Shown: positions 28,127 through 36,127, counted from the stretch's first letter. The stretch: 64,000 bases of DNA from an uncultured Bacteroidota bacterium (GCA_903905065.1 CAIVEW010000061.1:1-64000), one strand, 5' to 3'. Made by a program: numbers and translations. The notes: generated from the letters alone by a model not told the origin.

Positions 28127-28306
28127 CTACTCCACTATTACTTTACCAGATTGCGTTTTACCATTCGTTATCACCTGATACAGGTAGATACCGGGTGTAT
28201 AAGATGCTACATTAAAGCTGGCAAGGCTACTGTTTTGTAAGGTTTGCTCATCCATTTTACGGCCTATCACATGATACCAGTATTTTTTATCAGTGTCCTT
28301 TAGCAT
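28127..28306 (-). pseudogene. Truncated fourth paralog: T9SS sorting domain only
   Basis: A 59-codon frame starts 'MLKDTDKKYWYHVIGRKMDE' and continues as the last ~45 residues of the paralog sorting domain ('LQNSSLASFNVASYTPGIYL' ... 'GKTQSGKV'). The first ~12 residues do not match the paralogs, so the rest of the gene was lost and another sequence was joined on. It has no signal peptide and is unlikely to be a working secreted protein. Confidence 0.75.
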
Positions 28307-28445
28307 TTTTTACTTCTTTAATCAAATCTACAAAACCTAAATTACTCACCATCTTTTGAAGTCTTTTAACTCAGTTGGTTACTGGCGAATTAAATTCGCC
28401 TTGAGAGCACCATGTAAGACTACTAAAAGCACAATTCGCTGCTCA

Positions 28446-28498
28446 TATCAATATTGACACTGCAATCAAAGGCAACAATAGTGCGAGTTTTAGTGCGG
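28446..28498 (+). repeat. Palindrome copy 6 plus arm-like tandem motif
   Basis: TATCAATATTGACA (28446-28459, one substitution) is followed by TAGTGCGAG-TTTTAGTGCGGG (28479-28498), 70 nt from the tRNA. This is the same pair of elements found at the ends of repeats A and B. Confidence 0.75.
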
Positions 28499-28520
28499 GA
28501 GGAAATCTATAAATGTAAAA

Positions 28521-28546
28521 AGCAGCTACAAATGAATGTAACTGCT
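28521..28546 (-). terminator. Probable terminator of the tRNA transcript
   Basis: AGCAGCTACA (28521-28530) and TGTAACTGCT (28537-28546) form a 10-bp stem with one G-U wobble in the minus-strand RNA, followed by a T run. It lies 22 nt beyond the tRNA 3' end. Confidence 0.7.
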
Positions 28547-28568
28547 TGTTTACCAATCGTTTAGACTG

Positions 28569-28642
28569 TGGTCCCACTCGGGTTTGAACCAAGGACCCCC
28601 TGATTATGAGTCAGGTGCTCTAACCAACTGAGCTATAGGACC
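28569..28642 (-). tRNA. tRNA-Met (CAT anticodon)
   Basis: 74 nt that fold as a cloverleaf: acceptor GGTCCTA / TGGGACC with one G-U pair, D arm TAGCTCAGTTGGTTAGAGC, anticodon loop CTCATAA (anticodon at 28606-28608), T arm with GGTTCAAAC, discriminator A. CCA is not encoded. The D-arm and variable region resemble elongator tRNA-Met more than initiator tRNA; a lysidine-modified tRNA-Ile cannot be excluded by eye. Its 3' part is duplicated at 19531-19573. Confidence 0.93.
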
Positions 28643-28735
28643 GAGACGTTTTACCGTCAAACCCCAACGTTAATCGGGGGCTGCAAATGTAGGCGATTTT
28701 TCTAAAAAAGGAAAAAGGATTTTAACGCGAGGGTC

Positions 28736-28768
28736 AGATTTGTCAACTTTTGAAAAGTTGACAAATCT
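28736..28768. repeat. Inverted repeat with 16-bp perfect arms and 1-nt centre
   Basis: The arm AGATTTGTCAACTTTT at 28736-28751 is mirrored exactly at 28753-28768. It lies between the tRNA and the HAD gene, 18 nt upstream of that gene's -7 box, so it could be an operator or a dispersed palindrome. Confidence 0.8.
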
Positions 28769-28786
28769 ATACGTATCATTTCCGCC

Positions 28787-28794
28787 TACTTTTG
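28787..28794 (+). promoter_or_regulatory. -7 promoter box of the HAD gene
   Basis: TACTTTTG matches TAnnTTTG and the ATG follows after 4 nt (28799), implying a leaderless transcript. No well-spaced -33 box. Confidence 0.6.
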
Positions 28795-28798
28795 CAGC

Positions 28799-29446
28799 AT
28801 GATAAAGGGCATAAAACACATCATTTTTGACCTCGGCGGGGTGATACTGAATATTGACTACAAGCTCACAGAAAAAGCATTCATAGAGGCGGGCATCACT
28901 AACTTCCCGGAGCTTTACTCACAACTGCGGCAGACCGACCTGTTTGATAAATTTGAGGTGGGCGGTATTTCGGCTGCGGAGTTTGTGGGCGAATTGCAAA
29001 AGGCTGCACCTACGGCCATTACCGAGGCACAGGTACTGCAGGCCTGGAACGCTATGATACTCGACTACCCGCTGCGCCGCCTGCAGGTGCTGCAGCAGTT
29101 ACGGCTGCATTACGATCTGTTCCTGCTCAGCAATACCAATGAGATCCATGAGGCGACTTTCAATGATGTGCTGATGCGCGATCGCGGTATTCCTAACATT
29201 GGTGTATTTTTTGACCGGGTGTACCTCTCTCACCGGGTGGGCCTGCGCAAACCAAACCCCGAGATCTTCATGCGGGTAATGGATGAAAGCGGACTGAAAC
29301 CAGAACACACACTATTCATAGACGACAGCCCCCAACATGTGGCTGCTGCCAAAGAACTGGGTATTCAGACTATTTTTCTTGAAAAAGGAATGACGATAGA
29401 AGAAGATGTGTTTACCCCCCTGCCCCCTAAAGGGGGAGTTGCCTGA
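28799..29446 (+). CDS. HAD family hydrolase (HAD-IA, YihX-like phosphatase)
   Basis: 215 aa. Motif I 'IIFDLGGVIL' carries the nucleophile Asp of the D-L-G-G-V type, motif II is 'FLLSNTN', motif III is the Lys in 'VGLRKPNPEIF', motif IV 'TLFIDDSPQHV'. The helical cap fits subfamily IA (YihX/epoxide-hydrolase-like N-terminal phosphatases), which dephosphorylate small sugar phosphates; the substrate here is unknown. Cytoplasmic, monocistronic. The last codons run into a C-rich inverted repeat (CCCCCT...AGGGGG). Confidence 0.9.
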   Translation: MIKGIKHIIFDLGGVILNIDYKLTEKAFIEAGITNFPELYSQLRQTDLFDKFEVGGISAAEFVGELQKAAPTAITEAQVLQAWNAMILDYPLRRLQVLQQLRLHYDLFLLSNTNEIHEATFNDVLMRDRGIPNIGVFFDRVYLSHRVGLRKPNPEIFMRVMDESGLKPEHTLFIDDSPQHVAAAKELGIQTIFLEKGMTIEEDVFTPLPPKGGVA

Positions 29447-29633
29447 GAATAGATTTTCAGCTTCAAATTCCGATTTGGCTTTCCATACTATTCGTAAAAA
29501 ATCAGGGCTGCCGTATAGGTGTTCTCTTCACTTAATGAAAAAGCCACAAATACATGACACGGGAAAAGGTGAAACAGAATTCTAAAGATGAAAGCGTATT
29601 CACCAGCGAAGCCCCTTTTAGGGGGTTCGGGGG

Positions 29634-29882
29634 TTATACCTCTTCATAATCTATATAATCCCCTTCTTTAGGCCGGGACTGTCTTTGGCCGTTCTGAAAT
29701 GTACCTTGCGTGGCTTGCTGCCTGCTCTGTTCATTTTCTCTCATTTGAGCCTGCATTTGCTCCTGCATATTCTTTAAGTGACTGTTTGCAGCAGAAGTTA
29801 TCCGGAACACAGGAAGTAAAAATCGGAGTATACGCGATACAATATATGCTACTAAAATAAAAATAATCAGATCCTTCAACAT
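29634..29882 (-). CDS. DUF4834 family small membrane protein
   Basis: 82 aa from the ATG at 29882 (a GTG two codons upstream is less likely). One N-terminal hydrophobic helix (MLKDLIIFILVAYIVSRIL), then a Gln/Met/Arg-rich coil and an acidic 'GDYIDYEEV' end, the layout of DUF4834 proteins, which occur only in Bacteroidota. Function unknown. TAACTTTG on the minus strand (29890-29897) is a perfect -7 box 7 nt from the ATG. Confidence 0.75.
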   Translation of the reverse strand: MLKDLIIFILVAYIVSRILRFLLPVFRITSAANSHLKNMQEQMQAQMRENEQSRQQATQGTFQNGQRQSRPKEGDYIDYEEV

Positions 29883-30068
29883 AACCACACAAAGTTAGGG
29901 GTTTTGGTTGATTGGGGTTTCTAAGAATCGGCGAGCATACGTTTATGGTAGGTTAAAAAAGCTTGATTGGGTACGAGCGCAGCCCAACCGGAATGCTTAA
30001 ATTTTTAAGATAAAATATGCGCACCGCCGCTGTCCCAAAAAATAGTCTGGTTATTTTGATATGTAATG

Positions 30069-30076
30069 TACCTTTG
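30069..30076 (+). promoter_or_regulatory. -7 promoter box of the expansin gene
   Basis: TACCTTTG matches TAnnTTTG; the ATG follows after 4 nt (30081), again implying a leaderless mRNA. Confidence 0.6.
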
Positions 30077-30080
30077 AACT

Positions 30081-31025
30081 ATGACTAAACATATCTTTCT
30101 TGCCTCCATCCTTTTTTTCCTGGTGTTCCTGAGTAAACAATCGTTTGCCCAAGGTCCTTGCCCTACTACTACTTTTAGCGGTACAGCAACTTATTACACG
30201 GGGAGCGTTGCCTTTGCGTGCTCTTTTGATACTACAGAAACGGGAAGCTATTATTGCGCTATGAACCAATCTCAGTATGATACTGCGGCCTATTGCGGCA
30301 CCTGCTTATCTGTGACGGGCAGTAATGGAACCCACCTGGTGTTGGTAAATGATCTTTGCCCGTCATGCACTTCGGGCAGCCTGGACTTGAGCCCATTGGC
30401 ATTTGAGGCTGTTGTAGGCGATCTTTCTATAGGCACAGGCGCTATTTCATGGAAACTGGTCAGTTGCCCATATGCCTCGCCACTATGGATCACATGCAAT
30501 CCTGGTTCAAACCCTTATTATGGCAGCGTATTGGTGCATCATTCTGTTAATAAAATAGCAGGAGTAGAAGTATACTATGACTCTTCGTGGCATGCAATGA
30601 CCCGCACAACCGATAACTACTGGACATCGTCGCTTACGAATGACAGCGTGTTCAGCATCAGGGTCACTGACATTTATGGTTCGCAGATCACTGTTGACAG
30701 CGTAAAGACAAATGTTTCTATGAATTTCAACGCTACGTCGAACTTCGCTCCATGTTCAACGACCGATGTAACGAATGTAGCGGGGCTGGCAGAGCAGGCT
30801 TACTGCTATTACAGCAACCAGCAATTATGGCTGAATGATAACGAAGGGTATCAATCGGTACTTATTACAGACCTGTCGGGCAGAGTCATCTATTCCCAAA
30901 ATTTTGATAAACTGATCATACAATGCGGCATCCCGGTTGCGCACCTCAGCGCAGGGATGTATCTTATTCAATTAAGAAGAAGGGACGCCCCTGCTAAATC
31001 GTTAAAATGGGTGAAAGGGCAGTAG
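30081..31025 (+). CDS. Bacterial expansin-like protein with C-terminal sorting-like domain
   Basis: 314 aa. Signal peptide MTKHIFLASILFFLVFLSKQ...FAQ. Residues ~30-135 fit the expansin D1 six-stranded double-psi barrel: 'FSGTATYYTGS', 'AAYCGTCLSVTGSNGTHLVL', 'VNDLCPSCTSGSLDLSPLAF' with the key Asp at 102. Residues ~140-225 fit the D2 cellulose-binding domain (CBM63): 'YYGSVLVHHSVNKIAGVEVY', 'WHAMTRTTDNYW', 'FSIRVTDIYGSQITVDSV'. The C-terminal ~70 residues ('SVLITDLSGRVIYSQNF' ... 'AGMYLIQLRRRDA') resemble a T9SS type A domain. Expansins loosen cellulose-containing walls without hydrolysis and are often horizontally acquired by plant-associated bacteria, so contact with plant material is a fair inference. 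Confidence 0.82.
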   Translation: MTKHIFLASILFFLVFLSKQSFAQGPCPTTTFSGTATYYTGSVAFACSFDTTETGSYYCAMNQSQYDTAAYCGTCLSVTGSNGTHLVLVNDLCPSCTSGSLDLSPLAFEAVVGDLSIGTGAISWKLVSCPYASPLWITCNPGSNPYYGSVLVHHSVNKIAGVEVYYDSSWHAMTRTTDNYWTSSLTNDSVFSIRVTDIYGSQITVDSVKTNVSMNFNATSNFAPCSTTDVTNVAGLAEQAYCYYSNQQLWLNDNEGYQSVLITDLSGRVIYSQNFDKLIIQCGIPVAHLSAGMYLIQLRRRDAPAKSLKWVKGQ

Positions 31026-31055
31026 CTTAACCGGTTTGCCAACCTTTTTTCAAAT

Positions 31056-31086
31056 TTTGCTATGATATAAATTTGTTGTACATTTG
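31056..31086 (+). promoter_or_regulatory. Promoter of rimP-nusA-infB
   Basis: TTTG (31056-31059), exactly 19 nt, then TACATTTG (31079-31086): a full match to the Bacteroidota consensus TTTG-N19-TAnnTTTG. Confidence 0.85.
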
Positions 31087-31104
31087 CTTTGGAATTCAAA
31101 AAGA

Positions 31105-31135
31105 GAGGGGACACATTGTTGTCCCCTCGTTTTTT
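31105..31135 (+). terminator. Leader terminator between promoter and rimP, possible attenuator
   Basis: GAGGGGACA (31105-31113) pairs perfectly with TGTCCCCTC (31120-31128) around a 6-nt loop, followed by GTTTTTT. It lies about 20-50 nt downstream of the predicted transcription start and 6 nt before the rimP ATG, so read-through is needed to express the operon. Confidence 0.75.
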
Positions 31136-31140
31136 AAGTT

Positions 31141-31599
31141 ATGCCGGAGATCACTGAAAAAATTTATGCTTTAACAGAACCATTGCTGGATGGCACTGAT
31201 ATATTTATCGTCAACATTAAGGTGAAGCCGGTAAATAATATCAAGGTCTATCTGGATGCTGACAGCGGTTTTTCTATAGACAAGTGCACTATGGTAAACC
31301 GCAAATTATATGCGCAGATCGAGGCAGAGCAAATGTTCCCCGATGGTGATTTTTCATTAGAGGTATCAAGCCCCGGTGTAGATGAGCCGCTGGTGCAGAC
31401 ACGGCAGTATAAAAAGAATATTGGCCGCAAGGTTACCGTGACAGATGCTGAAGGAGTGGAAAAAACAGGACTGATGAAGGATGTAACTGAGGACCATATA
31501 TTACTGGAGATAAAGGGCGCCAAACAAAAAGACGCAACAATTATTGCTGAAATACCATTTACAAACATTAAAAAAACAGTAGTACAAGTTATTTTTTAA
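31141..31599 (+). CDS. rimP: Ribosome maturation factor RimP
   Basis: 152 aa, usual length. 'VKVYLDADSGFSIDKC'-like segment (NIKVYLDADSGFSIDKCT), 'LEVSSPGVDEPL' and 'NIGRKVTV' are RimP signatures. It acts in late assembly of the 30S ribosomal subunit in the cytoplasm. First gene of the conserved rimP-nusA-infB order; nusA begins 46 nt later. Confidence 0.93.
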   Translation: MPEITEKIYALTEPLLDGTDIFIVNIKVKPVNNIKVYLDADSGFSIDKCTMVNRKLYAQIEAEQMFPDGDFSLEVSSPGVDEPLVQTRQYKKNIGRKVTVTDAEGVEKTGLMKDVTEDHILLEIKGAKQKDATIIAEIPFTNIKKTVVQVIF

Positions 31600-31645
31600 T
31601 TAAAACCCTGCCTGTAACAAGAGCGGGGAGCGAAAAAGAAAGCAT

Positions 31646-32893
31646 ATGCCAAGTATCAACCTCATTGACTCCTTCCAGGAGTTTAAAGACGCCGAAAATA
31701 TTGACAGGCCTACCTTGATGAAGGTATTAGAAGACGTTTTCAAAACGTTGCTGCGCAAGAAGTACGTGACTGATGAAAACTTTGACGTGATCGTGAACGA
31801 CCAGACGGGCGACCTTGAAATATTCAGGCGAAGGGTGATCGTAGAAGACGGTATGGTAGAAGACGAGAACCTGCAGATACCCTATGCGGATGCGATAAAA
31901 ATAGAGCCGGATTATAGTGTGGGCGAGGAGGTGTATGAGGAAGTGGACGTACGCAACTTTGGCCGCCGTGCCATACTTGCGGCCAAGCAAACACTTGCTG
32001 CACGCATTGGCGACCTGAAAAAGAACAACCTGCTTAAAAAATATGCCGACCGTATAGGTGATATCATCAGCGGCGAAGTTTACCAGATATGGAAAAAAGA
32101 GATCCTGTTGCTGGATGACGAGGGCAATGAGCTGATCATGCCTAAGTCGGAGCAGATACCCACCGACTTTTTCAAAAAAGGAGAGAGTGTTCGTGCTGTT
32201 GTTAAGAAAGTGGAAATGCGCAACAACTCCCCTATCATCATACTGAGCCGCACACATCCTTCCTTCCTGGAAAAACTGCTGGAAATAGAAGTGCCGGAAA
32301 TAATGGACGGCCTGATAGTGGTGAAGAAGATAGTAAGAGAGCCGGGCGAGCGCGCCAAGGTAGCCGTAGAAAGCTACGACGACCGTATAGATCCGGTAGG
32401 TGCCTGCGTGGGCATGAAAGGAAGCCGCATACACGGTATTGTACGTGAGCTGCGCAATGAGAATATCGATATCATCAACTACACCAACAATATCCAGTTA
32501 TTGCTGCAGCGCTCGCTTACACCGGCCCGCATCAATAAAATGGAGCTGAACAACGAGGACAACAGCGCCGACGTTTATCTCGACCCGGACCAGGTATCCC
32601 TGGCTATCGGCAAGAAGGGCGTAAACATAAAGCTGGCACAGGAACTTACCGGTTATAGCATTGATGTCTATCGTGATGTGAAGGAAGAAGTTGAATACGA
32701 TATCGATCTTGACGAATTTGCAGATGAGATCGAACCTTGGGTTATTGATGAGTTCAAGCGTATCGGTTGTGATACGGCCCTTAGTGTATTGGAGTTATCG
32801 GCTGAGGAACTGGTGCGCCGCACCGACCTTGAAGAAGAAACAGTACGCGATGTGCGTAAAGTACTGGAGGCAGAATTTAATAATGAAGGATAA
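31646..32893 (+). CDS. nusA: Transcription termination/antitermination factor NusA
   Basis: 415 aa. N-terminal RNA-polymerase-binding domain, an S1 domain (~residues 140-205, 'ISGEVYQIWKKEIL', 'GESVRAVVKKVE'), then two KH domains with 'VGACVGMKGSRIHGIVREL' and 'LAIGKKGVNIKLAQELTGY'. The short C-terminal part has a helix-hairpin-helix-like segment ('TALSVLELSAEELVRRTDLE'). It binds RNA polymerase and RNA and controls pausing, termination and antitermination. In E. coli NusA autoregulates this operon through leader terminators, which makes the terminator at 31105 relevant. Confidence 0.95.
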   Translation: MPSINLIDSFQEFKDAENIDRPTLMKVLEDVFKTLLRKKYVTDENFDVIVNDQTGDLEIFRRRVIVEDGMVEDENLQIPYADAIKIEPDYSVGEEVYEEVDVRNFGRRAILAAKQTLAARIGDLKKNNLLKKYADRIGDIISGEVYQIWKKEILLLDDEGNELIMPKSEQIPTDFFKKGESVRAVVKKVEMRNNSPIIILSRTHPSFLEKLLEIEVPEIMDGLIVVKKIVREPGERAKVAVESYDDRIDPVGACVGMKGSRIHGIVRELRNENIDIINYTNNIQLLLQRSLTPARINKMELNNEDNSADVYLDPDQVSLAIGKKGVNIKLAQELTGYSIDVYRDVKEEVEYDIDLDEFADEIEPWVIDEFKRIGCDTALSVLELSAEELVRRTDLEEETVRDVRKVLEAEFNNEG

Positions 32894-32929
32894 AAGTAAA
32901 TATATCATGGCATCATGAGGCATATTGGC

Positions 32930-32960
32930 CGCCATTTTCAGCTAAAATGGCGTAGGTTTG
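32930..32960 (+). promoter_or_regulatory. Hairpin and -7 box in the nusA-infB gap
   Basis: CGCCATTTT (32930-32938) and AAAATGGCG (32944-32952) form a perfect 9-bp stem with a 5-nt loop, immediately followed by TAGGTTTG (32953-32960), a perfect -7 box. An internal infB promoter is possible. A strong AGGAGG (32994-32999), uncommon in this phylum, lies 11 nt before the infB ATG. Confidence 0.5.
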
Positions 32961-33010
32961 TATACAATGGCCGGGCTAAGCCCTGCAGTTATTAGGAGGA
33001 AAATATTAGA

Positions 33011-36000
33011 ATGACGACACCCACAAAAACACCCAGGTTACTGGAAGCCGCTAAAGAATTTAATATTGGTAAGGATACCCTCGTGGCATTTCTTACAGAT
33101 AAAGGCTTTACGGTGAGCAGTATCCCGAGCACCAAGTTAACAGAGCAGATGTACAATGCCCTGCAGGTCGAGTTTGCACAGGACAAGATCGCCAAACGCA
33201 GGAGTGACGAGATCGCGTTGCCCAAGGGCTCATTATTGGAAGGTATCAGGAAAACAAAGGACGATCTTGATATTACTGCCAAGGATAAGAAGGAAGAAGC
33301 TCACGTAGCGGAACAGAAGGCAAAATTAAAAGAAGAAAAGCCAGCTCCGGTTGCACCCCTTGCACCGGCCCCGATAGCTGAAAAGCCTAAGGCTGTGGAA
33401 GTTAAAGAAGGCACCGCAAAAACAGCGGTGGCCGGTGCTAAAGAAGAGCCTGCAACCAAAAAGGCGGCGCCCGCAACCGAAGAAGTACCTGCAAAAAAAG
33501 CGGCAGAAACTAAGGAAGAAGCCCCAGCTAAAAAGACCGCGGCAAAGGCTGAAAAGCCCGCTGCCGAGCCGGAATCTACCGAACCGGAACATCTGGACAT
33601 TAAAGCTCCGAAAATTGAGGGCCCAAATATTCTCGGTAAGATAAACCTTGATGACCTGAACCTGGCTTCGCGCCCTAAGAAGGGAGCTGCAAAGAAAAAG
33701 GAAACGGAAAAGAAGGTTGCTAAAAAGGATGTAAAAGAGGTTGCGGAAAAGATAGAGCAGGAAGAAGTGGTGGAGGCCGCACCGGTAGTTCCGCAAAAGC
33801 CAGAAGCAGCGGAACCTGCGGAGCCAGAAGAGGACAGTGCCGGAAAGCCGGAACATATAGAAATGAAGGCCCCGAGACTTGAAGGGCCTAAGATCATTGG
33901 AAGAATTGAATTACCTGTATCCCAGCCGTCTGGAAATAGCAACAGGCCCGACAACCGGGAAAAACGTAAGCGCAAGCGCATACCGGTAGAAAAGAAACCG
34001 GAAACCCACAGGCCGGATCCGAATAACCGGGACCGCAACCAGCCTCCGGGCGCCGGTGGGCCAAGGCCGCCTGCAGCACCGTTCAACCGTGAGCGCAGGC
34101 CTCCGGGAACCGGGGCTCCAGGACAGGGTGGCGGCGACCGTGGTACTTTCAGGCCTGGTGGTGGCGGTGGTGATCGCCGTGGACCGGCGCGCAATGCACC
34201 TGTTACCGCGCAGCAGCAGGAAATAGATACAAAAGCAATACAGGATAAGATACGTGAAACACAGGCTAAGCTTACGGGCTCTACCCGCAGCAAAAACCTG
34301 AAGGCCAAGTACCGCCGTAACAAGCGTGATGAAATGGCCGAGAAACGCGCCACTGCTGAAAACGCAGAACAGGATAACCTTATACAGGTAACGGAGTTCA
34401 TCTCGGTGAGTGAGCTTGCCAACCTGCTTAACGTGAGCTTTGCTGACGTTATCAGCAAGTGTATGAGCCTGGGCATCATGGTTTCCATTAACCAGCGCCT
34501 GGACGCAGAGGTAATAGAATTGGTGTCCAGCGAATTTGGTTTTGATGTGGAATTCATCAACCTGGAGCAGGAAGCTGAAGAGGAAATCGAAGATATCGAT
34601 GATCCGGAAGATCTCGTGCCACGGGCGCCAATCGTAACCATCATGGGCCATGTGGATCATGGTAAGACCTCGCTGCTTGACTATGTGCGTAGTGCAAATG
34701 TTGTGGCTGGTGAGGCCGGTGGCATCACCCAGCACATTGGTGCGTACCAGGTTACTACTGCTACGGGTAAAAAGATCACCTTCCTGGATACACCGGGCCA
34801 CGAAGCGTTTACCGCTATGCGTGCCCGCGGTGCCAAGGTAGCGGATATTGCGGTGATCGTTATTGCTGCGGATGATGCCATCATGCCGCAAACAAAAGAG
34901 GCAATATCGCACGCACAGGCCGCAAACCTGCCGATGATCTTTGCAATAAATAAGATAGATAAAGAAGGGGCTAACCCGGAGAAGATAAAAGAACAGCTTG
35001 CCCAGATGAACATACTGGTGGAAGACTGGGGCGGCAAGTTCCAGAGCCAGGAAATATCGGCCAAGAAAGGACTTAATGTTGACCTGCTGCTTGAAAAAAT
35101 TGGCCTTGAAGCAGAGTTGCTTGAACTGAAAGCCAACCCGGACCGCATTGCCAATGGCAGCGTGATCGAAGCATCGCTGGATAAAGGCCGCGGATACCAG
35201 TCTACCGTATTGGTACAAAACGGAACGCTTAACCAGGGTGATATGATCACTTGCGGTCAACATTATGGTAAGATCAAAGCGATGTTCAATGAGCGCGGCC
35301 AGCGCGTGAAAACAGCCGGCCCATCAGCTCCGGTACAGATACTTGGCCTCAATGGCGCGCCACAGGCGGGCGAGAAATTCCGCGTATTTGAAGATGAAGA
35401 CGAAGCAAAGGACCTTGCCAATCACCGCGCACAGATCATGCGTGAGCAAGGCATCCGTGCACGCAAGCATATAACACTTGATGAGATCGGGCGTCGCCTG
35501 GCACTTGGTAACTTTAAGGAACTGGGTGTTATAATCAAGGGTGACTTTGACGGTTCTGTGGAAGCGCTGAGCGATTCTCTGCAGAAGCTGTCTACTGAGG
35601 AAGTTGCAGTGAACGTGGTGCATAAGGGCGTGGGCCAGATCACGGAAAGCGATGTATTGCTGGCTACAGCATCAGATGCGATCATCATTGGCTTCCAGGT
35701 ACGCCCGTCTATGCAGGCTGCCAAACTCGCAGAGCAGGAGAATATCGAAATACGCACTTACTCCATCATCTACGATGCGATCGAGGAGATCAAGAGCGCG
35801 ATGGAAGGCCTGCTGGAACCAAAGGTGGAGAAGAAAACAGTGTGCAACATAGAGGTGCGCGAAGTGTTCAAGATAAGCGGTGTAGGTACCATAGCCGGTT
35901 GCTATGTGCTCGATGGCAAGATGACCCGCCAGACGAAACTCAACCTTGTGCGCGACGGTATCGTGGTATACAACGGCGAGCTCGCTTCACTGAAGCGCTT

Positions 36001-36127
36001 TAAGGATGATGTGAAAGAAGTGAACGCAGGGTATGAATGCGGCCTTTCTATCAAGAATTACAGCGATATCCGTACCGGTGATATTATCGAGGGATACGAA
36101 GAAGTGGAAGTGAAACGAACGCTTTAA
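33011..36127 (+). CDS. infB: Translation initiation factor IF-2
   Basis: 1038 aa. The N-terminal ~45 residues form an IF2_N helical module ('[20 protein letters not shown]'). A long Ala/Lys/Glu/Pro-rich linker follows with two copies of an '[13 protein letters not shown]'-type segment and an Arg/Gly/Pro stretch near 340-390, usual for Bacteroidota IF-2. G1 motif 'GHVDHGKT' is at residues 546-553, then 'DTPGHEAF' and 'NKID', followed by domains II, III and IV. It is the GTPase that places initiator tRNA on the 30S subunit. Last gene of the operon; a 24-bp palindrome overlaps its stop codon and a terminator follows at 36201. Confidence 0.97.
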   Translation: MTTPTKTPRLLEAAKEFNIGKDTLVAFLTDKGFTVSSIPSTKLTEQMYNALQVEFAQDKIAKRRSDEIALPKGSLLEGIRKTKDDLDITAKDKKEEAHVAEQKAKLKEEKPAPVAPLAPAPIAEKPKAVEVKEGTAKTAVAGAKEEPATKKAAPATEEVPAKKAAETKEEAPAKKTAAKAEKPAAEPESTEPEHLDIKAPKIEGPNILGKINLDDLNLASRPKKGAAKKKETEKKVAKKDVKEVAEKIEQEEVVEAAPVVPQKPEAAEPAEPEEDSAGKPEHIEMKAPRLEGPKIIGRIELPVSQPSGNSNRPDNREKRKRKRIPVEKKPETHRPDPNNRDRNQPPGAGGPRPPAAPFNRERRPPGTGAPGQGGGDRGTFRPGGGGGDRRGPARNAPVTAQQQEIDTKAIQDKIRETQAKLTGSTRSKNLKAKYRRNKRDEMAEKRATAENAEQDNLIQVTEFISVSELANLLNVSFADVISKCMSLGIMVSINQRLDAEVIELVSSEFGFDVEFINLEQEAEEEIEDIDDPEDLVPRAPIVTIMGHVDHGKTSLLDYVRSANVVAGEAGGITQHIGAYQVTTATGKKITFLDTPGHEAFTAMRARGAKVADIAVIVIAADDAIMPQTKEAISHAQAANLPMIFAINKIDKEGANPEKIKEQLAQMNILVEDWGGKFQSQEISAKKGLNVDLLLEKIGLEAELLELKANPDRIANGSVIEASLDKGRGYQSTVLVQNGTLNQGDMITCGQHYGKIKAMFNERGQRVKTAGPSAPVQILGLNGAPQAGEKFRVFEDEDEAKDLANHRAQIMREQGIRARKHITLDEIGRRLALGNFKELGVIIKGDFDGSVEALSDSLQKLSTEEVAVNVVHKGVGQITESDVLLATASDAIIIGFQVRPSMQAAKLAEQENIEIRTYSIIYDAIEEIKSAMEGLLEPKVEKKTVCNIEVREVFKISGVGTIAGCYVLDGKMTRQTKLNLVRDGIVVYNGELASLKRFKDDVKEVNAGYECGLSIKNYSDIRTGDIIEGYEEVEVKRTL

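Larger units (their letters stand above)
19574..28568. mobile_element. Putative tRNA-integrated cargo element without integrase
   Basis: The interval is bounded by the tRNA fragment and the intact tRNA-CAT in the same orientation, as expected for attR/attL. Inside each end lie tandem TAGTGCGAG arm-like motifs (19729-19749 and 28479-28498) and a copy of the TGTCAATATTGACA palindrome. Cargo is T9SS surface-protein genes only. No recombinase, relaxase or phage gene was found, so the element would need help in trans or is a decayed remnant. Boundaries are approximate. Confidence 0.6.

Noticed and set aside
17827-28459. Palindromes as ordinary terminators
   Set aside because: They lack T runs, occur at a divergent junction (22891) and inside the 159-bp repeats, so termination does not explain them all.
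17811-28642. CRISPR array or integron
   Set aside because: The repeats are few, irregularly spaced by kilobases, and no cas genes, integron integrase or attC-type folds were seen.
33301-35263. Long minus-strand ORFs (447 and 450 codons) over infB
   Set aside because: They are antisense shadows of a clear IF-2 gene; composition reflects the biased Ala/Lys/Glu/Gly linker codons and no family is recognisable.
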